64,000 nt of DNA from contig CAVSVP010000031.1 in the NCBI GenBank assembly GCA_963731125.1, positions 57,342 to 121,341 of the forward strand. The letters are read 5' to 3'. The translations under genes were made by a program, and so were the position numbers. This document shows positions 43,668-52,741 of the stretch, one piece after another. Origin of the DNA: CAVSVP01 sp963731125 (GTDB taxonomy: Bacteria > Pseudomonadota > Gammaproteobacteria > Competibacterales > Competibacteraceae). Each line of letters opens with the position of its first letter. The stretch's first letter is position 1. A model generated the notes under the pieces. The model made no database searches, was not told the origin of the DNA, and was given only the letters and a program-made list of their open reading frames with translations.

Positions 43668-44135
43668 GCCTGAGCCAGGGAGCCGCGTTTCCGGTAAACT
43701 AAAGGTTCAATAAATTTGGCGCTGAGAAGCTACATGATTGACGGCAAAGGACACTGCGCCGAAAAAGCCATTATCCTAACCGGGGTATGTTGGTACCTGG
43801 CTTCGTTTCGTTGCCACTTCATCGCTTGGGTGTGGCGAGACCCCACCGCCAGGTCCTGGCCGACCTCCCATGAGGCGGCATCGACGGCCTAGTGGAATGC
43901 GACGGCTAGGCGGTCATCGGCCACGCGCTTGGCAGGCGCTTCGGTTAGCGCACCTTCGCCAGGGGCCTTCAGGGAGGAAAGGGGCATTTTCGTCTCCCTT
44001 TCTCAGCAAGCTTTTGACGGCGTGGTTCAGCATGGCGACGAAAATACACTGTCGTTGGCAGAGCATATTCCGTCTTATCCCGTTTTTTCAGCGCGTTGGA
44101 CAAAAATACTCCATCATCAAGAAAGGCCAGAATAA
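43668..44135 (+). mobile_element. IS6-like remnant 2 with the same foreign core
   Basis: TTCTGTTGCCTGAGCCAGGG and the following 120 bp repeat the IS6-type left end. The core from about 43800 repeats remnant 1 (CATCGCTTGGGTGTGGCGAG, TTCAGGGAGGAAAGG, GGCGTGGTTCAGCATGGCGA) with many substitutions. The right end is lost or unrecognisable. Same orientation as remnant 1. Confidence 0.55.
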
Positions 44136-44185
44136 TTGAACATAATGGTCGTGTTAGAGCAGCCTAGGAGCAGGATAGTCATTCC

Positions 44186-44655
44186 CAGCGATTCAGAGCT
44201 TTGATAAAAAATCACTAAGTTCAATGCATTAAGGGATAGCTTAAAAAATATTTTTCCGGCTATTTGGTGCTGCTGTTAGGGGGCTCATTTGAGGCGTTGA
44301 AGACGGTATCATGGAGCTTTTTGTGCATCAGGAGGCCCCATGAAGAAGCGCACCCACGCTTGCCTTCAACGCCAGCACCAGAAGAAAACACGACACCAAG
44401 CTCGCCGTCAAGCGAAAAAGCGCTTCACCGCTCCACCCCAGAGCCGAGGCGAAGCGATGGTGTGTGAGTTGTTCAAGACGATCCACCATTTTTTCCCAGA
44501 CTTGTTCGAACAACTACGTCAAATCGAAGACTGCCGGCATCGATCGGACTATGCACTGAGCGAGATCCTGATGGCCGCCATCGCCCTGTTCATGTTTCAG
44601 CAGGGCTCGCGAAATGCGTTCAACAACCTGCGTCAGGAGGCGAAGTTCGCGGGGT
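44186..44655 (+). mobile_element. Element A, copy 3 (truncated)
   Basis: The left end CAGCGATTCAGAGC is at 44186. The copy breaks off inside the transposase at about 44655, where the 3' end of group II intron 3 begins. The rest of the element is not found on the far side of the intron. Confidence 0.82.
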
Positions 44656-44657
44656 GA
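44340..44657 (+). pseudogene. Element A transposase, copy 3, N-terminal fragment
   Basis: It has AGGAGG 5 nt before ATG 44340. The frame is continuous from the basic leader (MKKRTHACLQRQHQKKTRHQ) into MVCELFKTIHHFFPDLFEQL and ends after FNNLRQEAKFA at the intron junction. This copy shows that the leader and transposase form one ORF, and gives the uninterrupted sequence (CAGACTTGTTCGAAC) used to map the IS91 insertion in copy 2. Confidence 0.82.
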
Positions 44658-45555
44658 GTAGCCCTGGGGAATTTCACCCCAAGGCCCTCGTAAAACCGGA
44701 CATGAACGTCTCCGCTCATCCGGCTTCCATCATCCAGCCGGGAACCGCACGCCAAAGCGCCAGTGCGCGAACAGCCCGGTCTGATGGTGAGCCACCTTCC
44801 CGAGCCACGCAATGGCCCGTGCGACGTAACGTCCCCTCTTTTTGTATTTCCGTTTGACCCACTTCACCAAGTGATAGTCAATGTGCCGTAGGATGGGGTA
44901 AAGTGCCGAGCGGTGATACGCGCCGTAGTAATTAATCCACCCGGTAATGATGGGATTAACGACCTGCGCGATGGCTTCCAGTGACAAGCGCGTCTGCCGA
45001 TGGAGTCGCCATCGCCTGATGCGCTGGCGAATCCGTTTCGCGGCGTTAGGACTGATGGCGGGCGTAAAGCCGACAAACCGCTTGCCCTGTCGGCTACGCA
45101 CCCGTCGCGGCCGAAAGCAGTAGCCGAGAAACACAAATTGCTTGGCGAGGCCGCTGTTGCGCTGTTTAGTTACGTTGCAACACACAATTTGTGTTTTCTC
45201 CGGGTGTAGCTCCAGCCGGCACTCTCGAAACCGCTGCTCCAGCGCGGCCTTGAGCTGTTCTGCTTCGGCTTGACGGTGGCAGTGCACCACAGCATCGTCC
45301 GCATAGCGGGCGAACGGCAGGTTTGGGAACTGCCTTTCCATCCATTTATCAAACACATAGTGCAGAAACAGATTCGCCAGGACTGGACTCACGCAGCCGC
45401 CCTGGGGCGTCCCTCGCTCGCGTGCGATGAGCACGCCATCGGGCTGCTGAAACGGTGCCGTCAGCCAGCGTTCGATGTATAACCGCACCCATCGGCAGTC
45501 CGTGTGGTGGTTGACCGCGCGGACTAACAAGGTATGGTCAATCGCGTCGAACGAC

Positions 45556-45560
45556 CCCTT
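45556..45560. other. Left attachment core of the island (CCCTT)
   Basis: The 5-bp core shared with 48100-48104. Left of it is RT coding sequence, right of it island DNA. Confidence 0.6.
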
Positions 45561-45622
45561 CACTTAATACCCCCTTCCACTACCCGTCAGAAACCGAGGT
45601 CACCGAGATTGAAATCACCGAT

Positions 45623-45913
45623 GTGCGTCATCCGTTATTTGGGCGGCGATTTGCGGTGTTCTCGTGGCCAACGTCTTCACGCAGTGCGGGTTTTGTGACC
45701 GTCATTTATCGCGACCCGATGCGGCTGCGAATCCCCTTATCCGTCACTCATCTCACCCCCCCTCGACAAGGCCGCCTCAGCAAGCTCACGCTGGCGAGTG
45801 TGACTGAGTTGGTCACGTTAGCGACGCAATACGAGGTGTTATGTCCATCCCCTCCGAAGCTGTCTGGTCGCGGCTTACCCCGGCGCTGCAAGCGGCCATC
45901 CGCGAAGAACTAA
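45623..45913 (+). CDS. DUF5372-like small protein
   Basis: The frame of about 96 codons starts at GTG 45623 and is open further left to the island edge. The clear part reads VRHPLFGRRFAVFSWPTS, then VIYRDPMRLRIPLSVTHLTP, ending in KLTLASVTELVTLA. The H-P-L-x-G-R-x-F opening is what I know from DUF5372 proteins, which travel with recombinases of this type. Function unknown. The N-terminus may use an unrecognised start in TEIEITDVRHP. It overlaps the next ORF. Confidence 0.6.
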   Translation: MRHPLFGRRFAVFSWPTSSRSAGFVTVIYRDPMRLRIPLSVTHLTPPRQGRLSKLTLASVTELVTLATQYEVLCPSPPKLSGRGLPRRCKRPSAKN

Positions 45914-46164
45914 TCACTGTTATGCAGGAGGTGCTTTATGCTGGCATCCGAACTGATCACGCCGCAACAGCTGGCACGCAAAGCCATCATCTATGTGCGC
46001 CAGTCCAGTCCCCACCAAGCCATCAGCCACCAGGAGAGCCTGCGGTTGCAGTATGCCCTGCAAAGCCGGGCACGGGAACTGGGCTGGCCGGCCGAGGCCA
46101 TCGACGTCATCGACTGCGATCTCGGTACCACCGCCGCCAGTGCCGAACACCGCGCGGGTTTTAA
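45841..46164 (+). CDS. Small island ORF overlapping the recombinase start
   Basis: The 107-codon frame begins MSIPSEAVWSRLTPALQAAI and REELITVMQEVLYAGIR, an amphipathic helical N-terminus with real coding character. The C-terminal half, overlapping the recombinase gene in another frame, is Arg/Pro/His-rich and may be only a by-product. I have seen similar short ORFs upstream of related recombinases. Function unknown. Confidence 0.45.
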   Translation: MSIPSEAVWSRLTPALQAAIREELITVMQEVLYAGIRTDHAATAGTQSHHLCAPVQSPPSHQPPGEPAVAVCPAKPGTGTGLAGRGHRRHRLRSRYHRRQCRTPRGF

Positions 46165-48001
46165 AGACCTACTGGCCCAGGTCACCCTGGGCGAGGTGGG
46201 GATCATTCTGTCCTTTGATGTCACGCGCCTCGCCCGCAACTGCTCAGATGGGTACCCGCTATTAGATCTCTGTGGCTATCAGGGGTGTTTGATTGGCGAT
46301 GGCGACGGTATTTATGATCCTGGCAGCACCAACGGGCGTCTGTTGCTCGGCCTGAAGGGGCAGATTTCCGAGCTGGAGCTGCATACGATTCGTGCCCGGC
46401 TGACCGCTGGCCTGCTTAACAAAGCCGCCCGCGGCGACTTGGCCCTCACATTACCGGTGGGCCTGGTGCGTGATCCCAGCGGCGTGGTGCAGAAAGACCC
46501 CAACCGCGAAGTCCAGAGCCGCCTGGAGCTCGTGTTCTCCACCTTCCTACAGGTACGCTCGGCCAGTCAGGTGCTGCGGGTGTTCAATGCGCAGCACCTG
46601 ACGTTGCCGCGGCGCGATCGCTTCGGCGCGGTGGTCTGGCGCAAACCTACCGTAGCCGCTATCCTGTCCATTCTCAAGCATCCGGCCTATGCCGGGGCGT
46701 TTACCTATGGGCGCACGCGCACCGTCCACCCCGGTCCTGGCCCGCAGCCCACCCGCCAGCAGAAGCTGCCTCTGGAGCAGTGGAGAATTCGCGTGAACCA
46801 TCGCTATCCCGCCTACATCAGTTGGGAGACCTATGAGCGCATCCGAGCGATGCTCAAGGAGAACTATGCGGCGTATGATCGTCATCACACCCGGGGTGTG
46901 CCCCGCCCTGGCAAGGCCCTGTTGCATGGGTTGGTCTATTGTGGCGAATGTGGCCATAAGATGGTCGTTCAGTACAAGAATGCCACGCGCTACCTCTGCA
47001 ATTATCTGCGCCAGCAATACGGTGTCCCGGTCTGCCAATACATCCCTGCGGATCCGGTAGATGATGTCGTGGTGCAAGCGTTCTTCGCCGCCCTGTCGCC
47101 GGTGGAGCTCGATCTCTACCAGCAGGCCATGGCCGCCGAACAGCAGGCCACCCAGGCACTCGCCCAGGCCCGCCGCCAGCAGCTGGAACGCTTCCGCTAT
47201 CAAGCCGCACTCGCCGAGCGCCAGTTCCACCAAGTCGACCCCGACAATCGCTTGGTCGCCGCTGAACTCGAAAGGCGTTGGGAAGTGGCCCTGCGGGAGC
47301 TGAAGCAGGCGGAAGCGGACGATGAGAAGGCCCAGCAAGCCGCCTCGCCAGCGCCCGACCTGCCCGCTGATCTCAAGGCCGCTTTCACCACCCTCGGCCA
47401 GACCCTGCCTGAGATATGGCCTACCGACGTGCTCTCCCAGACCCAGAAAAAGGCGCTCTTGCGCTGTTTGATCGACAAAGTGGTGATCCATCGGCTCCAG
47501 CGCGATCAGGTCCGTCTGCGCATCGTCTGGAAAGGCGGCGATACCACCACCGTGACGCTGCCGATTCCGGTAGGTTCCTTGGCTGAGCTCAGCAACGCCG
47601 CCGCGTTGGAGAGCCACATTGTGGCGCTCGCGCGTCAGGGGGTTGACGATATCACCATCGCGCAACAGCTGACCGCCGCGGGCTTTCGTTCCCCCATGAA
47701 TCCCAAGGAGGTCTTACCCAATACCGTACGCTGTACCCGTCTTAAGCATCGGGTCTTGGTGAAACGCAGCCAGTCTCATCCCCGCCAGATGGCGGGCTTT
47801 CTCACCGTCGCCCAGATCGCCTGCGCCTTACGGGTCTCGCGTTATTGGATTTATGATCGCATTAATAACAGCACGATCATCGCCAGCCGCGAGCCAACCA
47901 CCGGTCTCTATCTGTTTCCTGATCAACCGGATACGCTATCCCAGTTTGAACAGCTCAAAGCCGGCCAATGTCAGCAGCTCTGCTTTGTGGCCTCGTCGTA
48001 A
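45938..48001 (+). CDS. Large serine recombinase
   Basis: The 687-residue site-specific recombinase has the N-terminal resolvase domain with the nucleophile Ser in IIYVRQSSPHQAISHQES (about residue 25). LSFDVTRLARNCSDGYPLLD (about residues 90-110) and GLKGQISELELHTIRARL follow, all typical of the catalytic core. Then come the recombinase domain (KPTVAAILSILKHPAYAGAF), a zinc ribbon (LVYCGECGHKMVVQY and a CNYL..CQY pair), a coiled coil (QQATQALAQARRQQLERFRY) and a C-terminal HTH (LTVAQIACALRVSRYWIYDRI). GGAGG lies upstream of the ATG. It is very likely the enzyme that put the island into the RT gene. Intact. Confidence 0.93.
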   Translation: MLASELITPQQLARKAIIYVRQSSPHQAISHQESLRLQYALQSRARELGWPAEAIDVIDCDLGTTAASAEHRAGFKDLLAQVTLGEVGIILSFDVTRLARNCSDGYPLLDLCGYQGCLIGDGDGIYDPGSTNGRLLLGLKGQISELELHTIRARLTAGLLNKAARGDLALTLPVGLVRDPSGVVQKDPNREVQSRLELVFSTFLQVRSASQVLRVFNAQHLTLPRRDRFGAVVWRKPTVAAILSILKHPAYAGAFTYGRTRTVHPGPGPQPTRQQKLPLEQWRIRVNHRYPAYISWETYERIRAMLKENYAAYDRHHTRGVPRPGKALLHGLVYCGECGHKMVVQYKNATRYLCNYLRQQYGVPVCQYIPADPVDDVVVQAFFAALSPVELDLYQQAMAAEQQATQALAQARRQQLERFRYQAALAERQFHQVDPDNRLVAAELERRWEVALRELKQAEADDEKAQQAASPAPDLPADLKAAFTTLGQTLPEIWPTDVLSQTQKKALLRCLIDKVVIHRLQRDQVRLRIVWKGGDTTTVTLPIPVGSLAELSNAAALESHIVALARQGVDDITIAQQLTAAGFRSPMNPKEVLPNTVRCTRLKHRVLVKRSQSHPRQMAGFLTVAQIACALRVSRYWIYDRINNSTIIASREPTTGLYLFPDQPDTLSQFEQLKAGQCQQLCFVASS

Positions 48002-48099
48002 TGGCAAGTGCTGAGACTTTCTATATAGACAACCACGGTGGTGATAGATCACCACCGCTGGCTCATCGAGAGGAGTATCAAGATGCCTAATCAAACAGT

Positions 48100-48104
48100 C
48101 CCTT
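48100..48104. other. Right attachment core of the island (CCCTT)
   Basis: Island DNA (CCTAATCAAACAGT) lies left and RT coding sequence (GATATCCAATTCC) right. Core identical to 45556-45560. Confidence 0.6.
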
Positions 48105-48521
48105 GATATCCAATTCCAGCAGGTAGTCATAGCGCCAGCACCGCTCCCGGGTGATCCCTACCGCTTGCAGCGCTGACTTCCCTGGTCGATAACCATAGGA
48201 GTCGGTATGGAAATACGACTCCACACATGGCTCAAAGGCTTGCTTGACTACCGTTTGCGCGATTCTGTCAGCGACCGTCGGTATCCCTAGCCGGCGCCTA
48301 CCACCCTGCGCTTTGGGGATCTCCACCGCTAATACGGGCGGTGGGAAATAACTCCCCGACGCCAGCCGATTCCATAGCTTATACAGATTGTTAGCCAGGT
48401 CTTGCTCGAAGTCTTCCAGTGACTGTCGATCTACCCCAGCCGCCCCGCGGTTTTCCTTAACCTGCCGGTAGGCTTCCCAAACGGCACGTTTGGAAATGGC
48501 AAATGGCTTTGTTTTACTCAC

Positions 48522-49066
48522 GAGTTCCTCCCCTCTCAGGTTGACCCATTGATAAAACCGGATGACGCAACCCCTTCGCTCCACCCGCATTACCAGGTTT
48601 CCTCACTACTACGGGTTGCTCCGCCCCTGTGCGCCGCATTGGTACTCGGCCTCTGGTGGCGCTAACCACTTGAGGGTCTCCCTTAGCATCGGCACGACAG
48701 GTTCCCACGTTCCTGTAAAGAGCCCAAAACCGCGTCACGCCCTCTCCACACCGGACACCACCCAGCCAGTAAAACAGGCTCCCGCTGGACTTATCCCAGG
48801 CCACAGAACAAGACCCGGTTTCGATGTCACCCCTTACGCTTTCGATGCTTCAGCAAAGGTTCGCTTGCGCTCGTCTCACGGTTTCTCACGTGACGTCTCT
48901 TGCAACGCCTTTTCCTCAACGCTCACCACCTTAGCTCTTAACCAAAGCAGCTTGAGGTCGTTTAAAGCCTCCCCCTGTCGGGCGACTTTGGCGGGCCTAC
49001 CGCCATCTCTTCACAAGTTATGCACCTCCGTTAATTCCTAATTATCTTCGGTGCCTCGTGGCACAC
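48522..49066 (-). ncRNA. 5' ribozyme part of group II intron 3
   Basis: The leader between the intron 5' end (GTGTGCC at 49066) and the RT start has many short inverted repeats and no ORF with coding character. Overlapping plus-strand frames are shadows. It should hold domains I-III. Confidence 0.7.
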
Positions 49067-49620
49067 GTTCTGTTGCATTAGCCAGGGAACCGCATTTCCG
49101 GTAAGCTACGGGTTCGATAACTTTGGCACTGAGAACCCGCATGATTGATTTCAAAGGACACCGCTTCGAGAAAACCATCATCCTGACGTGCGTGCGTTGG
49201 TATCTGGCTTACCCGCTGAGCTACCGCAATTTGGAAGAGATGATGGAGGAATGCGGGGTGCCGGTGGATCATTCCAACTTCTACCGCTGGGTTCAGAAGT
49301 TCACCCCGCAGTTGGAGGCTAACTTCCGCAATGGGAAGAAGCGCCCGGTGGGCAAGAGCTGGCGCATGGACGAAACCTATATCAAGATTCAGGGCCAGTG
49401 GAAATACCTCTACCGTGCCGTTGATAAGGCGGGACAAACGATTGACTTTCTTCTCACCGTCCATCGTGACAAGAAAGCCGCGCTGCGCTTTCTGAAGAAA
49501 GCGATTCGCCACCACGGCCTGCCCGAGACGGTCACCATTGACAAGAGCAGTGCCAATACGGCGGCTCTGGAGGCCCTGCAGGAGGAAACCGATCGCCCGA
49601 TCGAGAAGCGCCAGATTAAA
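49067..49620 (+). mobile_element. IS6-family element, truncated right end
   Basis: The left terminus GTTCTGTTGCATTAGCCAGG begins exactly where intron 3 starts. The element stops inside the transposase at about 49620 and is followed by an element B end fossil. Confidence 0.8.
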
Positions 49621-49621
49621 T
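49141..49621 (+). pseudogene. IS6-family transposase, C-terminally truncated
   Basis: From ATG 49141 the frame reads MIDFKGHRFEKTIILTCVRW, then YPLSYRNLEEMMEECGVPVD (HTH). The DDE core has Asp in SWRMDETYIKIQGQWKYLYR and Asp in TVTIDKSSANTAALEAL. The sequence breaks after KRQIKYL, before the catalytic Glu, so about 160 of 230-240 residues remain. The frame then reads 35 codons of unrelated DNA. It cannot be active. Confidence 0.88.
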
Positions 49622-49652
49622 ATCTCCTCTTTGTAACGGATTCTGTTGATGG
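49618..49652. mobile_element. Element B terminus fossil
   Basis: CTCCTCTTTGTAACGGATTC followed by TGTTGATG matches the left end of element B (38485-38513) with few changes. Nothing else of element B is here. Confidence 0.6.
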
Positions 49653-50795
49653 GCTAAAATCGAGTTGCAAGCTGTCTCGGTCGTGTACCGCTAGCGTGCG
49701 GGTAATTGCAAAATGGGCCAGATGATGCCATATGAGTGTATTTGGAATCGTCGAGCACATACACGATGGCGGAATCCCTGCTGCTGTGGCATGAATTATT
49801 ACCGGGCCTACTCTGTTGGCTGGTACTCCATCAGGTTATTCAGTGGTGGCAAACTCGAGCATGGCGTTCGCCGCATGTCTGCCACCGCGGCGTTGGCAAA
49901 GCAAACCGGCCACCGTCGTTACCGGGCTTGATCAAAAAGCCGCACTGCGAAGCCTGCGCCCAGGAAGCCGAGCGGTGTCCTCCTCCACCGCCCAGCCCAC
50001 CCCCGATGATGGGTAGCAACCGGGGCTGCCCGCGCCGCATTGATACCCGCGCCCATTACTGTCCGCATGCAAGCTGTCGTTACTATGGCTGGTTGGCACG
50101 CGGCAACATCCGCGCGAACGGTCACCCGACCGGCCGCGGCTGGCGACAATTATATTGCGCGGCCTGCGGTCGTTATTTCTTGGAAACCCACGGCACGTTG
50201 TTCTACGGCAAGTCCCGCGCGGCCGAGGATATCTTACGGGCCATCGCCGCGTTGGCCGAAGGCTTAGGGATTCGCGCCGTGGGTCGGGTGTTCGACGTCG
50301 ACGCCAACACCGGGTTGGCGTGGCTGATCGAGGCGGCCGAGCATGCCGAGACGGTATCGCGTTTTCTGCTCCACGATCTGAAGGTGAAGCAGGTGCAACT
50401 CGACGAACTCTTCGCGTTAGTCGGTGAACTCAGAGCCGGTCAGATCGACGAGCAGGGCGTCATCGAACGCTTAGCGTGCCGCCCGCGCTGGGTTTGGACG
50501 GCGATCGATCCGGTAAGCAAGCTGCTGATCGCGGTCGCCGTGGGCGAACGCTCCCTGGCCATGGCGCAGGGGTTCGTGCATCAGGTGGTGCGCCGCTTGG
50601 CGCCCGGCGGCTGGCCGCTGTTTCTCAGCGATGGCTACCAGGATTATGGCACGGCCCTGCTGACCCATTTTGGCCAATGGCTTCAACCGCCCCGGCGACA
50701 ACCTAAAGGCCCGGCGCCCAAGCCCCGCTGGTGCGCCCACCCTCGCTTGCTGTATGCGCAGGTCATCAAGCAATGCCGACGCCGACGCCTGGTCC

Positions 50796-52741
50796 CCCAA
50801 GTTCGACATTAAATTTTATAACTATTTGATTTGACTTGAAACCGTCAAAAAAAATGCCACTACAAGGTCGATTCGATACGTGCGCGGGTCGGTATCTCCA
50901 CGTCAATGGCGATGAACAGCTGGCGCAGCGGCGGCGCGATATGCCCGAGGTTGCTGATCCCCTGTCCGGTGACCAGCCGGACAGGGTGGTATTGAATGGC
51001 CTCTAGGCGCGCTAACACCGTGGCGGGCGATAATTCCAGCGCGGTGTTTCGTAACCGCTGGCGTAACAGACGCTGGATCACCAGCGCGAGAAAGCAAATC
51101 AGGGTATGCGCGCGAATCCGATCGGCGCGGCGGTGATGGACAGGGGCGATGTCGAGCTGACTTTTGAGTACGCGAAACCCGCGTTCAATATCGGCCAGCG
51201 CTTTATCGCGAGCGATGACCTCAGCGGCGTCCCACTCAGGCACATTGGTGACGACAATGAGCTTACCATCGAGTGCCAACGCCCGTTTGAACGCCGCCAC
51301 ATCCCACCACCAGTTAAACAGCGAACTATCGAGATCGAGCTGCATCAGTCGGCTGGCCCCGACCTCGCTAATCGCTTGCGCCAGTTGCACGCACGCCCCG
51401 TGGTCGCTAAGCCGGCGCCCACGACCCGCCGCGCCGGCCTCTTGGGCATTGAGTTTGCGCTCTAGTGCCCGGGCTTGTTTGATCACCGGGTTAAGGCGCC
51501 GCGCCCGCTGGCGGCGCGCCTGGCGTAGCCGGGTCGGATCGTGCGCCACGATCAAGCGCCGATCGCCGGTGATGGGGAGGACGGCAAAGACTTCGCCACC
51601 CGCGCGCCGGCTCTGGGCGAGCAACTCGCCGTGGCGATCCACCACCGGTTGGACAAACTCCCCATAACACCGCGCGGCGACCGCTACGATATATTCCACC
51701 GCTTGCCCGTTTGCCAGCCGTAGCCCCTCCAAGACCTCGAGATTATCCAGGGAGAGCATTCCTCGGTCGGCAACGAGGATCAGCCGTCGCAACGTAAATC
51801 GTTTGAGTAATCGCTCGACAATGCCCCGCACCGTCCCGGCCTCGGCCACATTGCCAGCGAACCCTTCGTGATGGACCGGCAACCCCGCTGCCGTTTGCAC
51901 TACCCCCACGGCGTATTGGCGCGCCACGCCGTTGACGTCTTTGGAATGGCCATAAACCCGAAGGTCGTCGTCCTGCTCGCCGCTACCATGAATCCGCACC
52001 GTGGTCATGTCGTAGAACACCACGTCCAGCTCGTCGGCCGCGGCACAATAGCGCTGGAGATGCTGCTCGATTTCCTCCTTCAAGGGGAGCAACGCATCCA
52101 TCGCCCGCAGCAGTGGCTGATGGGTGATCCGCTCGCTGCCCGGCCAGTACACCCGCTCCAGCCAGCGCAACACCCCGAGCTTGGCACACGGATCACACAG
52201 CCGGTTCGTCACCAGTACCCGCACCAGACGCTCAATGTCCACCCGGTAGCCTCGACCGTTCAGTCGGCTTTGCAACCACCCCCCCAGCCCCAGTTGCTGC
52301 CAGAGCTGACACACCGCCCAGAGCGCCCCCACGGTGCGCGCCGGTTCAAACTGCGTATTGTCGTCGGTGACGCCAGGGACGAGTTCGTCAAGGCCTCCGC
52401 GACCGCTGACCTTCAGCAGCCCGTCGATCAGCCCCTTCAGACCATCGTCTTCCAGCAGGCGGTCCAGGCGCCCTAAACTGGCAATATGGCGCTGACGCAC
52501 CTGTCCGGTGCCGGCATCGCGGTAGCTTTCCGCAATCTGCAGGTACTGGCGGCGGCCGTTGCTGGTGGTGCGTAAAAACATGCACACACAATAAACCTTG
52601 AAAAAGCCGCTGTAAAGCGGCTTTTAAGGAAAAAGTGTGCCACTACAAAATTAGGGCTTGGAAAAAAGCGTAATTCACTGAATTGATAAACAATTCCGAC
52701 TTTATCTTAGCGTCTAGACCCGCGTCAATGTCGAACTTGGG
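50796..52741 (-). mobile_element. IS1634-family element, intact
   Basis: The inverted ends are CCCAAGTTCGACATT and AATGTCGAACTTGGG. TGGTCC is duplicated at 50790-50795 and 52742-52747 (6 bp), matching the 5-6 bp habit of IS1634. The uninterrupted target is seen in element C copy 2. Confidence 0.92.
50860..52587 (-). CDS. IS1634-family transposase
   Basis: The 575-residue protein begins MCMFLRTTSNGRRQYLQIAE and RDAGTGQVRQRHIASLGRLD, the usual IS1634 N-terminus. The catalytic core has VVFYDMTTVRIHG (Asp, about residue 197), LILVADRGMLSLDNLEVLE (Asp, about residue 275) and the Glu region ALADIERGFRVLKSQLDIAP (about residue 480). It ends in APPLRQLFIAIDVEIPTRAR. Length and motif spacing are normal, so this is an active-looking transposase. 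Confidence 0.92.
   Translation of the reverse strand: MCMFLRTTSNGRRQYLQIAESYRDAGTGQVRQRHIASLGRLDRLLEDDGLKGLIDGLLKVSGRGGLDELVPGVTDDNTQFEPARTVGALWAVCQLWQQLGLGGWLQSRLNGRGYRVDIERLVRVLVTNRLCDPCAKLGVLRWLERVYWPGSERITHQPLLRAMDALLPLKEEIEQHLQRYCAAADELDVVFYDMTTVRIHGSGEQDDDLRVYGHSKDVNGVARQYAVGVVQTAAGLPVHHEGFAGNVAEAGTVRGIVERLLKRFTLRRLILVADRGMLSLDNLEVLEGLRLANGQAVEYIVAVAARCYGEFVQPVVDRHGELLAQSRRAGGEVFAVLPITGDRRLIVAHDPTRLRQARRQRARRLNPVIKQARALERKLNAQEAGAAGRGRRLSDHGACVQLAQAISEVGASRLMQLDLDSSLFNWWWDVAAFKRALALDGKLIVVTNVPEWDAAEVIARDKALADIERGFRVLKSQLDIAPVHHRRADRIRAHTLICFLALVIQRLLRQRLRNTALELSPATVLARLEAIQYHPVRLVTGQGISNLGHIAPPLRQLFIAIDVEIPTRARIESTL

Larger units (their letters stand above)
45561..48104 (+). mobile_element. 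Large-serine-recombinase island inserted in an RT gene
   Basis: 2.54 kb between two CCCTT cores. It carries a DUF5372-like gene, a short overlapping ORF and a large serine recombinase, all on the plus strand. No terminal inverted repeats or long duplication are seen, as expected for serine integrases. Removal restores the group II RT frame. Confidence 0.75.
44730..48521 (-). pseudogene. ltrA: Group II intron RT/maturase split by the island
   Basis: The start is GTG 48521 with GGAGG upstream. The first part has MSKTKPFAISKRAVWEAYRQ, GAAGVDRQSLEDFE, IPKAQGGRRRLGIPTVADRI and LELDIKG (to 48100). The second part, from 45560, continues SFDAIDHTLLVRAV, GTPQGGCVSPVLANLFLHYV, the YADD box (ARYADDAVVHCH), and domain X (VVNPIITGWINYYGAYHRSA) to a stop at 44730. 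Joining at the shared CCCTT/AAGGG restores DIKGSFDAIDH, a normal RT block. There is no endonuclease domain. The intron is probably disabled while the island is present. Confidence 0.85.
44656..49066 (-). mobile_element. Group II intron 3, interrupted by a serine-recombinase island
   Basis: Minus strand. The 5' end is GTGTGCCACGAGGCACCG at 49066, followed by a structured leader of about 540 nt. The RT gene is split by the island (45561-48104). Domain V is near 44723-44690 (GAAGCCGGATGAGCGGAGAC..CCGG). Domain VI and the 3' end lie around 44656-44688. The 3' flank is element A, but the 5' flank is an IS6 terminus. Confidence 0.8.

Noticed and set aside
45560..48105. 15-bp target duplication around the serine-recombinase island
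   Set aside because: AAGGGACTGTTTGAT and AAGGGGTCGTTCGAC differ at several positions; only the 5-bp core is shared, which fits a serine integrase better.
48562..49041. 159-codon plus-strand ORF
   Set aside because: It lies antisense to the 5' ribozyme part of group II intron 3.
49840..50810. Many GC-rich ORFs on both strands within element C
   Set aside because: They are shadows of the high-GC transposase gene; only the frame with zinc ribbon and DDE motifs is real.
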